Source of the DNA: Sulfurospirillum multivorans DSM 12446
GTDB taxonomy: Bacteria > Campylobacterota > Campylobacteria > Campylobacterales > Sulfurospirillaceae
Assembly: GCF_000568815.1 (NCBI RefSeq)
Contig: NZ_CP007201.1
Location: 2,365,654 to 2,429,653 of the forward strand
Direction of reading: 5' to 3'
Length of the DNA: 64,000 nucleotides
Made by a program: the position numbers and the translations under genes. The notes under the pieces were generated by a model. It was not told where the DNA came from. It searched no databases and saw only the letters and a list, made by a program, of their open reading frames with translations. How positions within the stretch are numbered: the stretch's first letter is position 1; each line of letters opens with the position of its first letter. Positions 38,627 through 47,249 of this stretch are shown here, piece after piece.

Positions 38627-39514
38627 ATGAATTTAGCTGTTATCAAATTTAGTGCTCTTGGCGATATTGCTGAGAGTTTACCTGTTTTAAGAGCGTTCAA
38701 ACAGACTCCAACCATTATTACGTCGCCCCTTGGCAAAGCTTTGCTGCAAGATGAATTTGATGATTTTATGCTTTTATCCAATAAAAAAGCACTCACCCTG
38801 GCTAAACTGATTTGGGAAATTCGAAAACAGAAGTTTGATTGGTTGGTTGATTTACAAAACAACGATCGAAGTCGTTTGATTGATTACCTCTCTAACGCTA
38901 CACGTATTGCGAACCATGACACCATTGTACTGACACAAAACATTAACACGATTTTATATCAAATTGCACAAAAAACGTCACTTGTTAACCCGTTAGATAC
39001 GACCTTTGTACTTAAAGAGCGCTCTTACATTGTCTTAAATTGTGGTTCAAGCCCCAAGTGGTCTTCCAAGCGTCTTCCAGCTCATAAATGGCACGAGATC
39101 AGTGCCCTACTTTATGAGCGATTTCACCTCCCCTTTATCCTAACGGGTGACGTCTCAGAGAAGGAATACGTTGAAGAGATATTAAAATCAATCGTCGGAG
39201 AAAAAAAGAGTGTTGCAGGGAAAACGACGCTTCAAGATCTCAAAAAAATTCTGAGTGAGGCTTTCTTAACGGTTTCCACCGATTCGGGTCCTATGCATCT
39301 ATCTGCTGTTCAAAAAACACCGACTATTGGTCTTTTTGGACCGACAAACTGGATTAAAGCAGCCCCTTATGGACCGTGGTCAACTGCGGTATATGATACG
39401 CACTTTTATGCGGATGCGATACCGCCAAAGAGAAGTTTGATGGAACACGATCACTATTTTGATCACATCAGTATCGATCAAGCGTTAGTCACATTGTCGG
39501 CGTATCTTGTGTAA
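38627..39514 (+). CDS. LPS heptosyltransferase (GT9 family)
   Basis: It shows the GT9 hallmarks: N-terminal AVIKFSALGDIAESLPVLRAF, YIVLNCGSSPKWSSKRLPAHKW for the donor site, and VSTDSGPMHLSAVQKTPTIGLFGPT near the end. The enzyme transfers heptose from ADP-heptose to the inner core. At 295 residues it is short for WaaC or WaaF; which heptose it adds is not clear. ADP-heptose genes gmhA, hldE and gmhB lie just beyond on the other strand. Confidence 0.9.
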   Translation: MNLAVIKFSALGDIAESLPVLRAFKQTPTIITSPLGKALLQDEFDDFMLLSNKKALTLAKLIWEIRKQKFDWLVDLQNNDRSRLIDYLSNATRIANHDTIVLTQNINTILYQIAQKTSLVNPLDTTFVLKERSYIVLNCGSSPKWSSKRLPAHKWHEISALLYERFHLPFILTGDVSEKEYVEEILKSIVGEKKSVAGKTTLQDLKKILSEAFLTVSTDSGPMHLSAVQKTPTIGLFGPTNWIKAAPYGPWSTAVYDTHFYADAIPPKRSLMEHDHYFDHISIDQALVTLSAYLV

Positions 39515-39526
39515 GCAATTGTTTCG

Positions 39527-40540
39527 TTATGCACAAATGGTTTTCATAAAACCTTCTATTCTAAACCAAAAAAATCGCATCAAGTCGCTCAAGTGCCGCA
39601 CTCTCATCACTCTTCTTGAATAGATTTTTTGATTGGGCACCAAGATGGAAGGTTCTGAGTTTTGCACGATTTTGTCGATCATCGCAAGTAAATTATACTC
39701 CTCAAGAACGCGTCTACGTGCCTCTTTCACCGCCTCAAAACGCCTTTCATATTCTCCCTCGTGTTCTATAATTTCCTTAATTTTCGCAATGGAGCCTTCA
39801 ATATCGTGAATATCGATTTGAATCACGCTCTCTTTGGGAAAATAGTCATACACATTTGGACACCCACAATAAATGGGGACACACCCTCCTAAAAACGCAT
39901 CCGCAAGCTTTTCAGTCCAAACGTGTTTTTCAATATGGTTTTCAATGGCAACATGAAATTCATACGGGTCTAAAGCATCTGCTTTAAGATCAATCCACTT
40001 AAATCCTTTGCCAAAACGTTCAAGTTCAGGCATCGCTTCTTGCAATTTCTGGGTAAAGTCATACCGCAACTTGTGCATGGTATGCCCTTGTTGCTTGTTG
40101 GAGCAGACGGTTGATATTTTTTTAGTTTTAGTAGGGTTTGTTACGCGAAGGATTTCATCATACGTTTTGCCATAAAACCAGGTATTGCCCGTTTGTGAAC
40201 GAATCGCATTGGGATGCGGTAACGTTTTCTCACCATGGTTGGTGATGAGATAGTGAAACTGTCCTGCAAATGCTCTACCATAGTAACTAATGGAACTAGG
40301 CTCCGTCGTCACAAGAATGGTATTCTCTCTGGGGCACTGCAGTGGCTCTATCTTATGAGGGACAATGCTGGCAATATCATCAAGGACAACGAGCCAATCG
40401 TAATTTTGATCGAGTGGATCAAACGTAAATTGGCACTTTCCCCAAGTTCCCTGACTGTGAGGTATCTGTTTTTTAAAGGTGCTCTCTTGATTACTACGGC
40501 TTCCTCGCTCTGTTATCTTAACGCGAATATAGGTCTGCAA
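39527..40540 (-). CDS. Fucosyltransferase-like glycosyltransferase (GT10 family)
   Basis: The 337-residue protein has VTTEPSSISYYG early, then FHVAIENHIEKHVWTEKLADAFLGGCVPIYCG followed by NVYDYFPKES. This is the alpha-1,3-fucosyltransferase signature, in which the acidic and Lys residues bind GDP-fucose. The C-terminus is short and basic-aromatic, a possible membrane-binding tail, without the heptad repeats known from Helicobacter enzymes. The start is a TTG at 40540, just after the gmhA stop, with AGGG upstream. gmd and fcl in the same window would provide the donor. Another nucleotide sugar cannot be excluded. Confidence 0.85.
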   Translation of the reverse strand: MQTYIRVKITERGSRSNQESTFKKQIPHSQGTWGKCQFTFDPLDQNYDWLVVLDDIASIVPHKIEPLQCPRENTILVTTEPSSISYYGRAFAGQFHYLITNHGEKTLPHPNAIRSQTGNTWFYGKTYDEILRVTNPTKTKKISTVCSNKQQGHTMHKLRYDFTQKLQEAMPELERFGKGFKWIDLKADALDPYEFHVAIENHIEKHVWTEKLADAFLGGCVPIYCGCPNVYDYFPKESVIQIDIHDIEGSIAKIKEIIEHEGEYERRFEAVKEARRRVLEEYNLLAMIDKIVQNSEPSILVPNQKIYSRRVMRVRHLSDLMRFFWFRIEGFMKTICA

Positions 40541-40548
40541 TGCTTGCC

Positions 40549-41124
40549 CTACCCATTCGTTTTAAAGTGAGTATCGATCGCTTGGCAAATAATATGCCCG
40601 ATCATAATGTGCATCTCTTGAATACGCGGTGTATCCTCACTTGGGACAATGATGTTTATGTCGCAAAATTCACTCATAACACCCCCATCTCGTCCGCTTA
40701 AACCGATGGTACGACATCCCATATGTTTGGCTAGGCTAAGCGCTCGTACGACATTTTTGCTATGCCCACTGGTCGAAATACCGATGAGTACGTCGCCTTC
40801 TCTTGCTAAAGCTTCCACTTGGCGGTCATAGATACGATCAAATCCATAGTCATTTCCAACAGCCGTTAAGACAGAGGTATCCGTTGTCAGAGCAATTCCG
40901 GCAAGTCCTCGCCGCTCAATTTTATAACGCCCACTCAGCTCTGCCGCAATATGTTGCGCATCAGCAGCACTTCCACCGTTGCCACACAGTAAGATTTTAT
41001 TGCCATTTTTCAGCGCTTCAATCGCAATGATAGAAGCCGTATAAATATGGCTTTGTAAATTCAAAAGTGTTTTTTCAACGACCTCTTTATGCGCCTGAAT
41101 TTCGTTGTAAATCATCTCCATCAT
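40549..41124 (-). CDS. gmhA: Phosphoheptose isomerase
   Basis: GmhA converts sedoheptulose-7-phosphate to D-glycero-D-manno-heptose-7-phosphate, the first step to ADP-heptose. It is a single SIS domain with [33 protein letters not shown] and [11 protein letters not shown], which include the active-site residues. ATG 41124 gives 191 residues, the family length, and has AGGAC upstream; an open reading frame extends back to 41190, but this part is translated hairpin repeat DNA. Confidence 0.94.
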   Translation of the reverse strand: MMEMIYNEIQAHKEVVEKTLLNLQSHIYTASIIAIEALKNGNKILLCGNGGSAADAQHIAAELSGRYKIERRGLAGIALTTDTSVLTAVGNDYGFDRIYDRQVEALAREGDVLIGISTSGHSKNVVRALSLAKHMGCRTIGLSGRDGGVMSEFCDINIIVPSEDTPRIQEMHIMIGHIICQAIDTHFKTNG

Positions 41125-41144
41125 TCTATTGTCCTTTTGCCTTC

Positions 41145-41211
41145 GTCTATGCTCATGCTTCGCATAAAGACTTTGGTTCCGAGCTGACAAAAGTGAAGCA
41201 GTTCACTTTTG
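41145..41211. repeat. Hairpin-rich spacer between hldE and gmhA
   Basis: A 10-bp perfect stem (CAAAAGTGAA, loop GCAG, TTCACTTTTG; 41188-41211) includes the hldE stop codon. A second, smaller ATGC-TTC-GCAT hairpin lies at 41155-41165. No T-run follows the first on either strand, so it is not an obvious terminator. It may tune gmhA expression within the operon, or be a diverged copy of the hairpin family seen at 44325, 47144 and 50941. Confidence 0.6.
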
Positions 41212-42630
41212 TTTATCATCTCTCATCCTCTCAATAATGCTAGTCGTGCTTTTGCCCTCAATAAATTCAACCAATCGTACCTCTTTGGCAATGTTACTTC
41301 CCACAACTTCCTTGCCTTCGTAATCAGCCCCTTTAACCAAAATATCGGGTTTAAGGACAGAAATAAGCTCAAGTGGGGTATCTTCTTCAAAAGGAACAAC
41401 GTAGCTGACCGATTCTAAACTAGCTAAGATGTACGCTCGGTCTTCTAAAGTGTTTATAGGTCGATGCTCACCTTTTAGTCGCTTGATCGAATCATCAGCA
41501 TTCAGCCCAACAATAAGCACATCGCCAAAGCTTCTGGCAATCTCAAGGTACTTCACATGCCCTACATGTAAAATGTCAAAGCAACCATTGGTAAAGACAA
41601 TTTTTTGATGTTTTTTGGTTTGAAGAAGGCGTGTGATCTCTTCGATGCTTTTAAGTTTACTCTCAGCCGTTGCACTTCGAAGGCTATGCTCATACGCATC
41701 AATTTCATCCAGCGTGACGGTTGCACTTCCAAGTTTTCCCACAACTACTGCGGCCGCTTTATTGGCAAAAGATGCCGCTTCTTGAATACTTTGCCCAGAA
41801 GCATACGCATACCCTAAAGCTGCCAGTACGGTATCGCCAGCACCCGTAACATCGTACACTTCACGTGCAACGGTTGGCATTTTAAGAAACTGCTCACCAA
41901 AGATTGCCATTCCATCTTCCGAGAGCGTTATAATGGCGTACTCAAGATCCAAACTCTCTTTGAGTAAAGTTCCAGCTTTGTGCAAGCTTTCATCATCGTT
42001 TATAGCAATTTTGGTAGCAAGACTTGCCTCTTTTTTATTGGGCGTAATCAGCGTCGCTCCACTGTATTTGTGGTAATCATCCCCTTTGGGATCGACAAAA
42101 ATAGGCTTTTGATATTTTTTGGCAAGCTCAATCACTTTACATGTAAAGTTTGGTGTCAAAACACCTTTGCCATAATCGGAGAGTAAAATGACATCTACTT
42201 TGGGTATATACGCAACGCATTGCGCTAAAAGTGCTTCTGCTGAAGTTTCAGTGATGTCATCTTTGGATTCGCTATCATAACGCACTACTTGTTGATGAGA
42301 GGCAATGACACGGCTCTTCTTACTGGTTTTGCGACCCTCTTGCACAACCATTCCAGCTGTGTCAAGACCTTGAAGTAAAAGCGTTTCAAGCAATTCTTTC
42401 CCATTTAAATCATCCCCAATCACACTTGCAACACTGACATGCGCACCTAAACTCACCAGATTGTTGACCACATTGCCAGCCCCACCAAGGACGGTACTTT
42501 CACGCTGTATATCCACCACTTGAACCGGTGCTTCAGGAGAGATGCGTTCGCATTTACCCCAAAGGTAATGATCTAACATCATATCGCCGATAACTAAAAT
42601 ATGAGGCTGTGTTGTGCCGTTTCTTTTCAT
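41203..42630 (-). CDS. hldE: Bifunctional heptose-7-phosphate kinase / heptose-1-phosphate adenylyltransferase
   Basis: HldE (RfaE) carries out two steps of ADP-heptose synthesis. The N-terminal ribokinase-like domain (to about 315) has GGAGNVVNNLVSLGA and DVTGAGDTVLAALG with the catalytic Asp. The C-terminal cytidylyltransferase-like domain has FTNGCFDILHVGHVKYL with the HxGH motif. The length of 475 residues is normal. The 6-epimerase gene hldD, often neighbouring in relatives, is missing here: only 26 bp separate hldE from gmhB. Two TACATGTA copies fall in the gene, one encoding part of the HVGH motif itself. Confidence 0.96.
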   Translation of the reverse strand: MKRNGTTQPHILVIGDMMLDHYLWGKCERISPEAPVQVVDIQRESTVLGGAGNVVNNLVSLGAHVSVASVIGDDLNGKELLETLLLQGLDTAGMVVQEGRKTSKKSRVIASHQQVVRYDSESKDDITETSAEALLAQCVAYIPKVDVILLSDYGKGVLTPNFTCKVIELAKKYQKPIFVDPKGDDYHKYSGATLITPNKKEASLATKIAINDDESLHKAGTLLKESLDLEYAIITLSEDGMAIFGEQFLKMPTVAREVYDVTGAGDTVLAALGYAYASGQSIQEAASFANKAAAVVVGKLGSATVTLDEIDAYEHSLRSATAESKLKSIEEITRLLQTKKHQKIVFTNGCFDILHVGHVKYLEIARSFGDVLIVGLNADDSIKRLKGEHRPINTLEDRAYILASLESVSYVVPFEEDTPLELISVLKPDILVKGADYEGKEVVGSNIAKEVRLVEFIEGKSTTSIIERMRDDKQK

Positions 42631-42656
42631 GCAGTACTCTTAGTGGTTTCTTTTGA

Positions 42657-43163
42657 TTATTTAATGAAATTAATTGTATCCAAAAGAAAATTAACGCAAT
42701 ATTTAGCCTTTGGTGAGTGCTCACATCCAAGAAGGATTGTCTGCTCAATCCCAGCCCCATGTGCCGCTTCGATGTCGCTTGGTTTATCGCCAATCATCCA
42801 CGAGTGTGTCACATCAATATCAAACGCCTTAATAGCTTCTTCAAACATGCCACTTTTAGGCTTTCGACATGCACAATTTGTTTCTGGCGCATGCGGGCAG
42901 TGGTAAACCGCATCGATTGAGATCTTTACATGTAAAAGTTCTTGACGCATCCATGACGTTAGTTTTTGAAAGTCTTCTTCGCTGTAATACCCTCGTCCGA
43001 TGCCTGACTGGTTGGTGACGATGATGAGCAGATACCCTAGTTTTTGAAAATGTCTCAACGCTTCAAAAACGCTTTCGCAAAATTCAAAATCTTCGATCTT
43101 AGAGACATAGGCTTTATCGATATTAATGACACCATCACGGTCTAAAAATACCGCCTTTTGCAT
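42657..43163 (-). CDS. gmhB: D-glycero-beta-D-manno-heptose-1,7-bisphosphate 7-phosphatase
   Basis: A HAD phosphatase of 168 residues with FLDRDGVINID (nucleophile and acid Asp), IVTNQSGIGRGYYSEE, and the zinc-binding CPHAPETNCACRKP cluster that is special to GmhB and histidinol phosphatases. In this heptose operon GmhB is the sensible choice. The gene starts right after the TPR protein stop. TTTACATGTAAA lies at 42925-42936. Confidence 0.94.
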   Translation of the reverse strand: MQKAVFLDRDGVINIDKAYVSKIEDFEFCESVFEALRHFQKLGYLLIIVTNQSGIGRGYYSEEDFQKLTSWMRQELLHVKISIDAVYHCPHAPETNCACRKPKSGMFEEAIKAFDIDVTHSWMIGDKPSDIEAAHGAGIEQTILLGCEHSPKAKYCVNFLLDTINFIK

Positions 43164-43868
43164 CTATTCTCCCAACTCTCTGGTAATATCGCTGAGCAAA
43201 TTGGTGTATTCCAAGTAACCAAACCTGTCTTTTTGGGCGATTAAAGCGTTTTTGGCTTTGGAAAAAAAGATCTTTGCCTCTTCGCGGTTTTTAAGATCGT
43301 ATGCTAAAAATTTTCCCATGTAATAGTTCGCGTAAAGGTGCGTTGGCTCTTTGGCAAGCACTTTTTGAACCTCTTCAATCGCAGTGTAAATTTGTAAGTT
43401 TTTTTGAAGGGAAAGGGCGAGTTTGAGGCGAATCATATGCTGAAACCCATCCACTTGGATGCTTTTTTTGTACATTTGCGCGGCTTCATTGAAAATGCCC
43501 ATTTCATAATAACCGTCACCAAGCTTATTCCAAATCTCTTTATCGTTGGTTTTCGCCGCTTGCTGTTTGAGGTTGGTCACTTTAAGCGCAAAAGGAAGTA
43601 CCGTTGCAATACGGCTGTTTTGAACATTGTGCGGATCAATCGAGTAGGCATCGACTAAGATTTCAAAACCTTTGGCAATTTTGCCAAGTTTGAGGTAAAT
43701 ATTGGCAAGCTGAAGCATGCACGTTGTATTGGTTGGTTCACTGGCAAGAATGATTTCAATCGACTCTTTTGCTTTTTGTGTATCCGTACGTTCAACTTCA
43801 CACACACTGTGCGTTGCACCCATTAAACCACTTAAAACACAGACCCATGCGACTATCCCTCGAAACAA
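43164..43868 (-). CDS. Exported TPR-repeat protein of unknown function
   Basis: A TTG at 43868 with AGAGG 5 nt upstream gives a protein that starts with a signal-like sequence (MFRGIVAWVCVLSGLMGATHS). Four to five tetratricopeptide repeats follow, e.g. TTCMLQLANIYLKLGKIAKGFEIL and WNKLGDGYYEMGIFNEAAQMYKKS. An ATG at 43910 would also be in frame, but it lies within and upstream of a TATAAT box (43900-43905), so it would not be transcribed from that promoter. TPR proteins are protein-binding scaffolds; here the partner is unknown. It is the first gene of the heptose operon. Confidence 0.78.
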   Translation of the reverse strand: MFRGIVAWVCVLSGLMGATHSVCEVERTDTQKAKESIEIILASEPTNTTCMLQLANIYLKLGKIAKGFEILVDAYSIDPHNVQNSRIATVLPFALKVTNLKQQAAKTNDKEIWNKLGDGYYEMGIFNEAAQMYKKSIQVDGFQHMIRLKLALSLQKNLQIYTAIEEVQKVLAKEPTHLYANYYMGKFLAYDLKNREEAKIFFSKAKNALIAQKDRFGYLEYTNLLSDITRELGE

Positions 43869-43899
43869 ATGAACCTCTATGCACTGTAAGATGGGCTCG

Positions 43900-43905
43900 A
43901 TTATA
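43900..43905 (-). promoter_or_regulatory. -10 box of the TPR-gmhB-hldE-gmhA unit
   Basis: TATAAT on the minus strand, 32 bp upstream of the TTG start at 43868. A weak TTTTCA lies 17 bp upstream (43923-43928). Confidence 0.5.
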
Positions 43906-43980
43906 CCCAACTTTTACAGAAATGAAAATAGAACTTTCGATACGCAGGGAAAAACTAAGCAGGGTTAAAGTATGGTTGGT

Positions 43981-43986
43981 TATAAT
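43981..43986 (+). promoter_or_regulatory. -10 box of the cytochrome c gene
   Basis: TATAAT on the plus strand, 32 bp upstream of the GTG start at 44018, with AGGGG as ribosome-binding site between them. No clear -35 is seen. Confidence 0.5.
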
Positions 43987-44017
43987 TTTTCACACACAAC
44001 TTAAAAGGGGTATCTAC

Positions 44018-44314
44018 GTGAAAAAAATTTGCACAATTTTAGCAATTGCGGCAGTAACAAGTTTGATGGCAGCCGATGGCGAAGCGATCTACAAATCGAA
44101 GTGTTTTTCCTGTCATGGAGACAAAGCTTCTAAAGCAGCCTTAAATAAATCACAAATCATTGCCGGTTGGGATGCAGCGAAAATTATTGCATCGGTTAAT
44201 GGCTATAAAAATGGTGAGGGTGGCCCAATGAAAGGTGTCATGAAACCAATCGCAAGTGGTCTAAGCGAAGACGATCTTAAAGCCGTTTCTGCAACGATTG
44301 CTTCCTATAAGTAA
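44018..44314 (+). CDS. Periplasmic monohaem cytochrome c (c553-like)
   Basis: GTG 44018 with AGGGG upstream starts a 98-residue protein: signal peptide (MKKICTILAIAAVTSLMA), haem-binding CFSCH near residue 30, and a downstream Met (GGPMKGVMKP) as likely axial ligand. Small class I cytochromes of this kind carry electrons in the periplasm, often to a cbb3 oxidase, which fits the ccoS and ccoI genes next door on the other strand. An in-frame extension to 43769 exists but runs antisense through the TPR gene and is not real. Confidence 0.92.
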   Translation: MKKICTILAIAAVTSLMAADGEAIYKSKCFSCHGDKASKAALNKSQIIAGWDAAKIIASVNGYKNGEGGPMKGVMKPIASGLSEDDLKAVSATIASYK

Positions 44315-44324
44315 GCCTATTATT

Positions 44325-44393
44325 ACACGCTACAAGGGCAAAGCTCTTGTAGCTACGTTGCACTAGGCACTAAAGCTTGCCTCTTCGAGGCAG
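44325..44393. repeat. Intergenic two-hairpin element, copy A
   Basis: ACACG (44325-44329), a 23-nt hairpin with 10-nt arms and loop AAA (CTACAAGGGC / GCTCTTGTAG, one G-U), then CTACG (44353-44357). A second hairpin TGCCTC-TTC-GAGGCA (44378-44392) is followed by a T-rich stretch. It lies between the convergent cytochrome c and ccoS genes, so it may also act as a terminator. It fills most of the 143-bp spacer. Confidence 0.75.
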
Positions 44394-44457
44394 AGTTTGT
44401 TTTCGTTTTCTCTCACTTACTCAAATTCTTGCTTTTGGATCTCCACAGATCATCTTC

Positions 44458-44697
44458 TTAATCAGGAGGCGCATAGCCTTTCTCTCTTTTGTGCTTCTCT
44501 TTTAAAATATCGGCTTTTTTACGCTCCATCATGACCGCATCCCTCAAAGCTTCTTCACTGTCAAACTGCGCACCATCAATAAACTTTTTATGGTCATCAA
44601 ATTGACCGCTACGAATGCCCCACAAAAGCGCCCACAAACCAAAAGCTCCTAAAAGTGTGGAAGCCCCTAGCATCATCCCAACAATCCAACCATCCAT
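44458..44697 (-). CDS. ccoS: Cytochrome oxidase maturation protein, cbb3-type (CcoS)
   Basis: A 79-residue protein with one N-terminal membrane helix (about 4-27, rich in Gly/Leu), then FDDHKKFIDGAQFDSEEALRDAV, the typical short tail of CcoS. CcoS is needed for cofactor insertion in cbb3 oxidase. It follows ccoI with 2 bp spacing, the standard order. The oxidase structural genes are not in the window. Confidence 0.93.
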   Translation of the reverse strand: MDGWIVGMMLGASTLLGAFGLWALLWGIRSGQFDDHKKFIDGAQFDSEEALRDAVMMERKKADILKEKHKREKGYAPPD

Positions 44698-44699
44698 TC

Positions 44700-47123
44700 T
44701 TACGACCTTTTTAAAACGTTTTTAATACGCATTGAATTTCCAACCACCACCAAAGAGCTTAGCGACATCGAAAGTGCTGCGAAAAGAGGGATAACGTGTC
44801 CGCTCATTGCCAAAGGGATCGTGATGACATTGTACAGCAGGGAAAAGAGCAGATTCTCTTTGACCACGCGAAGGCTCTTGCGCGCTATCACAAAAGCTTC
44901 ATACAAGCTATTGACACTGTCATTGGTCAGTACAACGTCGCTGACATCGACCGCGACATCCGCGCCACTTCCCATGGAAATGGCAATCTCGCTTTGAGAA
45001 AGGGCTAGCGTGTCGTTGATGCCATCTCCTGCCATGACCACTTTTTTACCCTGTTTGCGCAACGCTTCGATGTAGTCCGCTTTTTCATGCGGTAAAAGGG
45101 CGGCTTCATACACCTCAATGCCCACTTCTTTGGCTATCGCTTGGGTCACGCTGAGATGATCGCCACTGAGCATCACGATCTCAAGGCCGAGTTTTTTAAG
45201 CGCCTCAATGCTCTCACGCGCTCCTTCTTTCAAGCTGTCCCTGAGTCCAAAAATAGCCACTAAATTGCCATCGATGGCAAAAAAGTAGTGGCTTAAGGGT
45301 TCAAGCGTGGAAGGAATGTGAAGTTCAACACCCTCTTCGTACATCATTTTAGCATTGCCACCCAAAAGCGTATGCCCCTCAAAAAGAGCTTTCACCCCTT
45401 TGGCTTCCACGGTTTTGACCTGTTCTAAATGCTTTACATGTAAAGACTCCTCAGAGTCTTTCAGGAAGCTTGCAATGCCTTGACTGATGGGATGCGTGGA
45501 GCTAGAGACCAACGCGTACAAAAGGGAACGATCAAAACTTTGCACATACGCTGTTTCAACCACTTCTGGCTTGCCTTTGGTAATCGTTCCTGTTTTATCC
45601 AAAACGAGTGTGTCGCATTTTGCCATGCTCTCAATAAATCCCGCCTCTTTAAATAAAATGCCTCGCTTCGCCGCCAAACCAAGCCCCACCAAGGTTGCCA
45701 CTGGCGTTGCTAAAGAGAGTGCGCACGGGCACGCAATCACGATTACTGAGATTGCAACGATCAAGCCTGTCTCAAAGGAACCACTCTGGTAAAACCAAAA
45801 AAGCAGGGTTGAAAACGCCAAAAAAAGAATGGTACGTGAGAAATACCCTGAAATTTGATTGGCGAGTTTTTCGATCTTTGGCTTTTTATTCATCGCATCT
45901 TCAAGCAAGGTGACCAATTTGGAGAGCATCGAAGAGGAGAACGTATTGGTCGCTTGGTAGCGAATGACACTGTCTAAACAGATGGAACCGCTGAGGATTT
46001 TATCGCCTTTTTGGGATAAAATGGGGATAGATTCGCCATTCAGCCTTGAGAGATCAAACGAGCCTTCTCCTTCTACAATGAGTCCATCGATCGCTACTTT
46101 ATCGCCTGCTCGAACTTCAATGATCTCTCCAATTTCAACCGAATCCACACTCGTTAAAATCTTCTCATCACCTTTAATGATCATCACTTCACTCGGCATC
46201 GCACTTCCAAAAGCATCTAACGTATCGACCGCTTTTTTCTTCGTTAACACTTCTAAATACTTGCCTGCAAACACAAAGGTAATAATCATCGTCACCGAGT
46301 CAAAATAGACCTCAGCACTGCGCGTAAACATCGCGTAGAGCGAAAAAACATAGGTCAGTGTCGCACCCGTGGCAACCAAAAAATCCATCGTCACATAACG
46401 ATGCTTGATGCCATAATACGCCCCTTTAAAATAGACAGAACCCGTGTAAAAGAGTGTAGGCGTTGCCAAAATAAACTCAGCAAAGTTCAAAATGCTTTTG
46501 ATGTTGCTTTCCATACCTGTAAAATACCCCGCATACTGCGCAATGGCGATCCACATCACGTTCATCGTCGAAAAAACACCCACGAGCAGCTTGGAGTAGT
46601 ACTCTCTGCGTTGTGCCGTAGCGCGCTCTTCTCCACTTTTAGGATCGTACGGATACGCGTTGTACCCGATGCTCCGAATCGTTTCAATGATCTGGGAAAG
46701 CTTAATAACCGCGCCATCCCAAACGATCTTGGCTTTGTGATTGGTGTAGTTGATGGAGACTTCAACAATGCCCTCTTGTTTGGAGAGCACTTTTTCATTC
46801 AGCCAGACGCACGCACTGCAATGAATACCTTCGATAATCAGCGCAATTTCATTCAAACCCTCTTTGTTTATTTTGACGTATTTAGAGATAAAACCATCTA
46901 AATCAAAGCGGCTGGTATCATCCAAGTTAACTTTAGGAGGCTCGAGTGTTGTTTCATCGCCCATTTTGGCGTAAAACGTATCGAGTCCTTCGTCTTTTAA
47001 GAGGTGGTAAACCCCTTGGCATCCTTTGCAACAAAAAAATTTGGGAGTTTCAAAAGTTGTATCTTGAAGTAACACAGAGGCGTTATATTCTAGATGACAG
47101 TGGTCGCAACGTCGTTTGCTCAT
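44700..47123 (-). CDS. ccoI: Copper-transporting P-type ATPase of cbb3 oxidase assembly (CcoI/FixI)
   Basis: An 807-residue P1B ATPase. The N-terminus has a Cys-rich metal-binding module (CDHCHLEY, FFCCKGCQGVY) and an HMA domain with GIHCSACVW. Eight membrane segments hold the CPC motif in VIACPCALSLATP. The phosphorylation site is LDKTGTITKG and the hinge is GDGINDTLAL. The Cys-rich front module and the adjacent ccoS mark it as the CcoI type, which delivers copper for cbb3 oxidase, rather than a detoxifying CopA. TTTACATGTAAA at 45433-45444 encodes SLHVKHL. Its leader contains hairpin element B. Confidence 0.94.
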   Translation of the reverse strand: MSKRRCDHCHLEYNASVLLQDTTFETPKFFCCKGCQGVYHLLKDEGLDTFYAKMGDETTLEPPKVNLDDTSRFDLDGFISKYVKINKEGLNEIALIIEGIHCSACVWLNEKVLSKQEGIVEVSINYTNHKAKIVWDGAVIKLSQIIETIRSIGYNAYPYDPKSGEERATAQRREYYSKLLVGVFSTMNVMWIAIAQYAGYFTGMESNIKSILNFAEFILATPTLFYTGSVYFKGAYYGIKHRYVTMDFLVATGATLTYVFSLYAMFTRSAEVYFDSVTMIITFVFAGKYLEVLTKKKAVDTLDAFGSAMPSEVMIIKGDEKILTSVDSVEIGEIIEVRAGDKVAIDGLIVEGEGSFDLSRLNGESIPILSQKGDKILSGSICLDSVIRYQATNTFSSSMLSKLVTLLEDAMNKKPKIEKLANQISGYFSRTILFLAFSTLLFWFYQSGSFETGLIVAISVIVIACPCALSLATPVATLVGLGLAAKRGILFKEAGFIESMAKCDTLVLDKTGTITKGKPEVVETAYVQSFDRSLLYALVSSSTHPISQGIASFLKDSEESLHVKHLEQVKTVEAKGVKALFEGHTLLGGNAKMMYEEGVELHIPSTLEPLSHYFFAIDGNLVAIFGLRDSLKEGARESIEALKKLGLEIVMLSGDHLSVTQAIAKEVGIEVYEAALLPHEKADYIEALRKQGKKVVMAGDGINDTLALSQSEIAISMGSGADVAVDVSDVVLTNDSVNSLYEAFVIARKSLRVVKENLLFSLLYNVITIPLAMSGHVIPLFAALSMSLSSLVVVGNSMRIKNVLKRS

Positions 47124-47143
47124 AGTACTCTTTCATATTTTTT

Positions 47144-47228
47144 ACACGCTTTTCAAGCAAAGCTTGAAAAACTACGCTAACCGCTATGGTACTGAAGCTT
47201 GCCTCATAGTGAGGCAGAAACTTTTTTT
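47144..47228. repeat. Intergenic two-hairpin element, copy B (ccoI leader)
   Basis: ACACG (47144-47148), a hairpin TTTTCAAGC-AAA-GCTTGAAAA (47150-47170), then CTACG (47172-47176). A second hairpin TGCCTCA-TAG-TGAGGCA (47200-47216) and a T7 run (47222-47228) follow. The spacing between ACACG and CTACG equals that of copies A and C. It lies in the 243-bp region between the divergent ccoI and EAL genes, downstream of the presumed ccoI promoter and so within the ccoI leader RNA. Confidence 0.75.
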
Positions 47229-47241
47229 GTCATTAAATATT

Positions 47242-47247
47242 ATTATA
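47242..47247 (-). promoter_or_regulatory. Candidate -10 box of ccoI-ccoS
   Basis: TATAAT on the minus strand, 119 bp upstream of the ccoI ATG. It would place element B inside the 5' untranslated leader. No good -35 is visible. Confidence 0.4.
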
Positions 47248-47249
47248 GC

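Noticed and set aside
41125-41190. N-terminal extension of GmhA (22 residues)
   Set aside because: It translates the hairpin spacer and is rich in charged residues unlike the family; ATG 41124 gives the standard length.
43869-43910. ATG 43910 as start of the TPR protein
   Set aside because: It lies upstream of the -10 box 43900-43905, so it would not be in the transcript from that promoter. TTG 43868 gives a normal signal sequence and a good ribosome-binding site.
43769-44017. Long N-terminal extension of the cytochrome c gene
   Set aside because: It runs antisense through the TPR gene and its promoter. GTG 44018 has a ribosome-binding site and gives a clean signal peptide.
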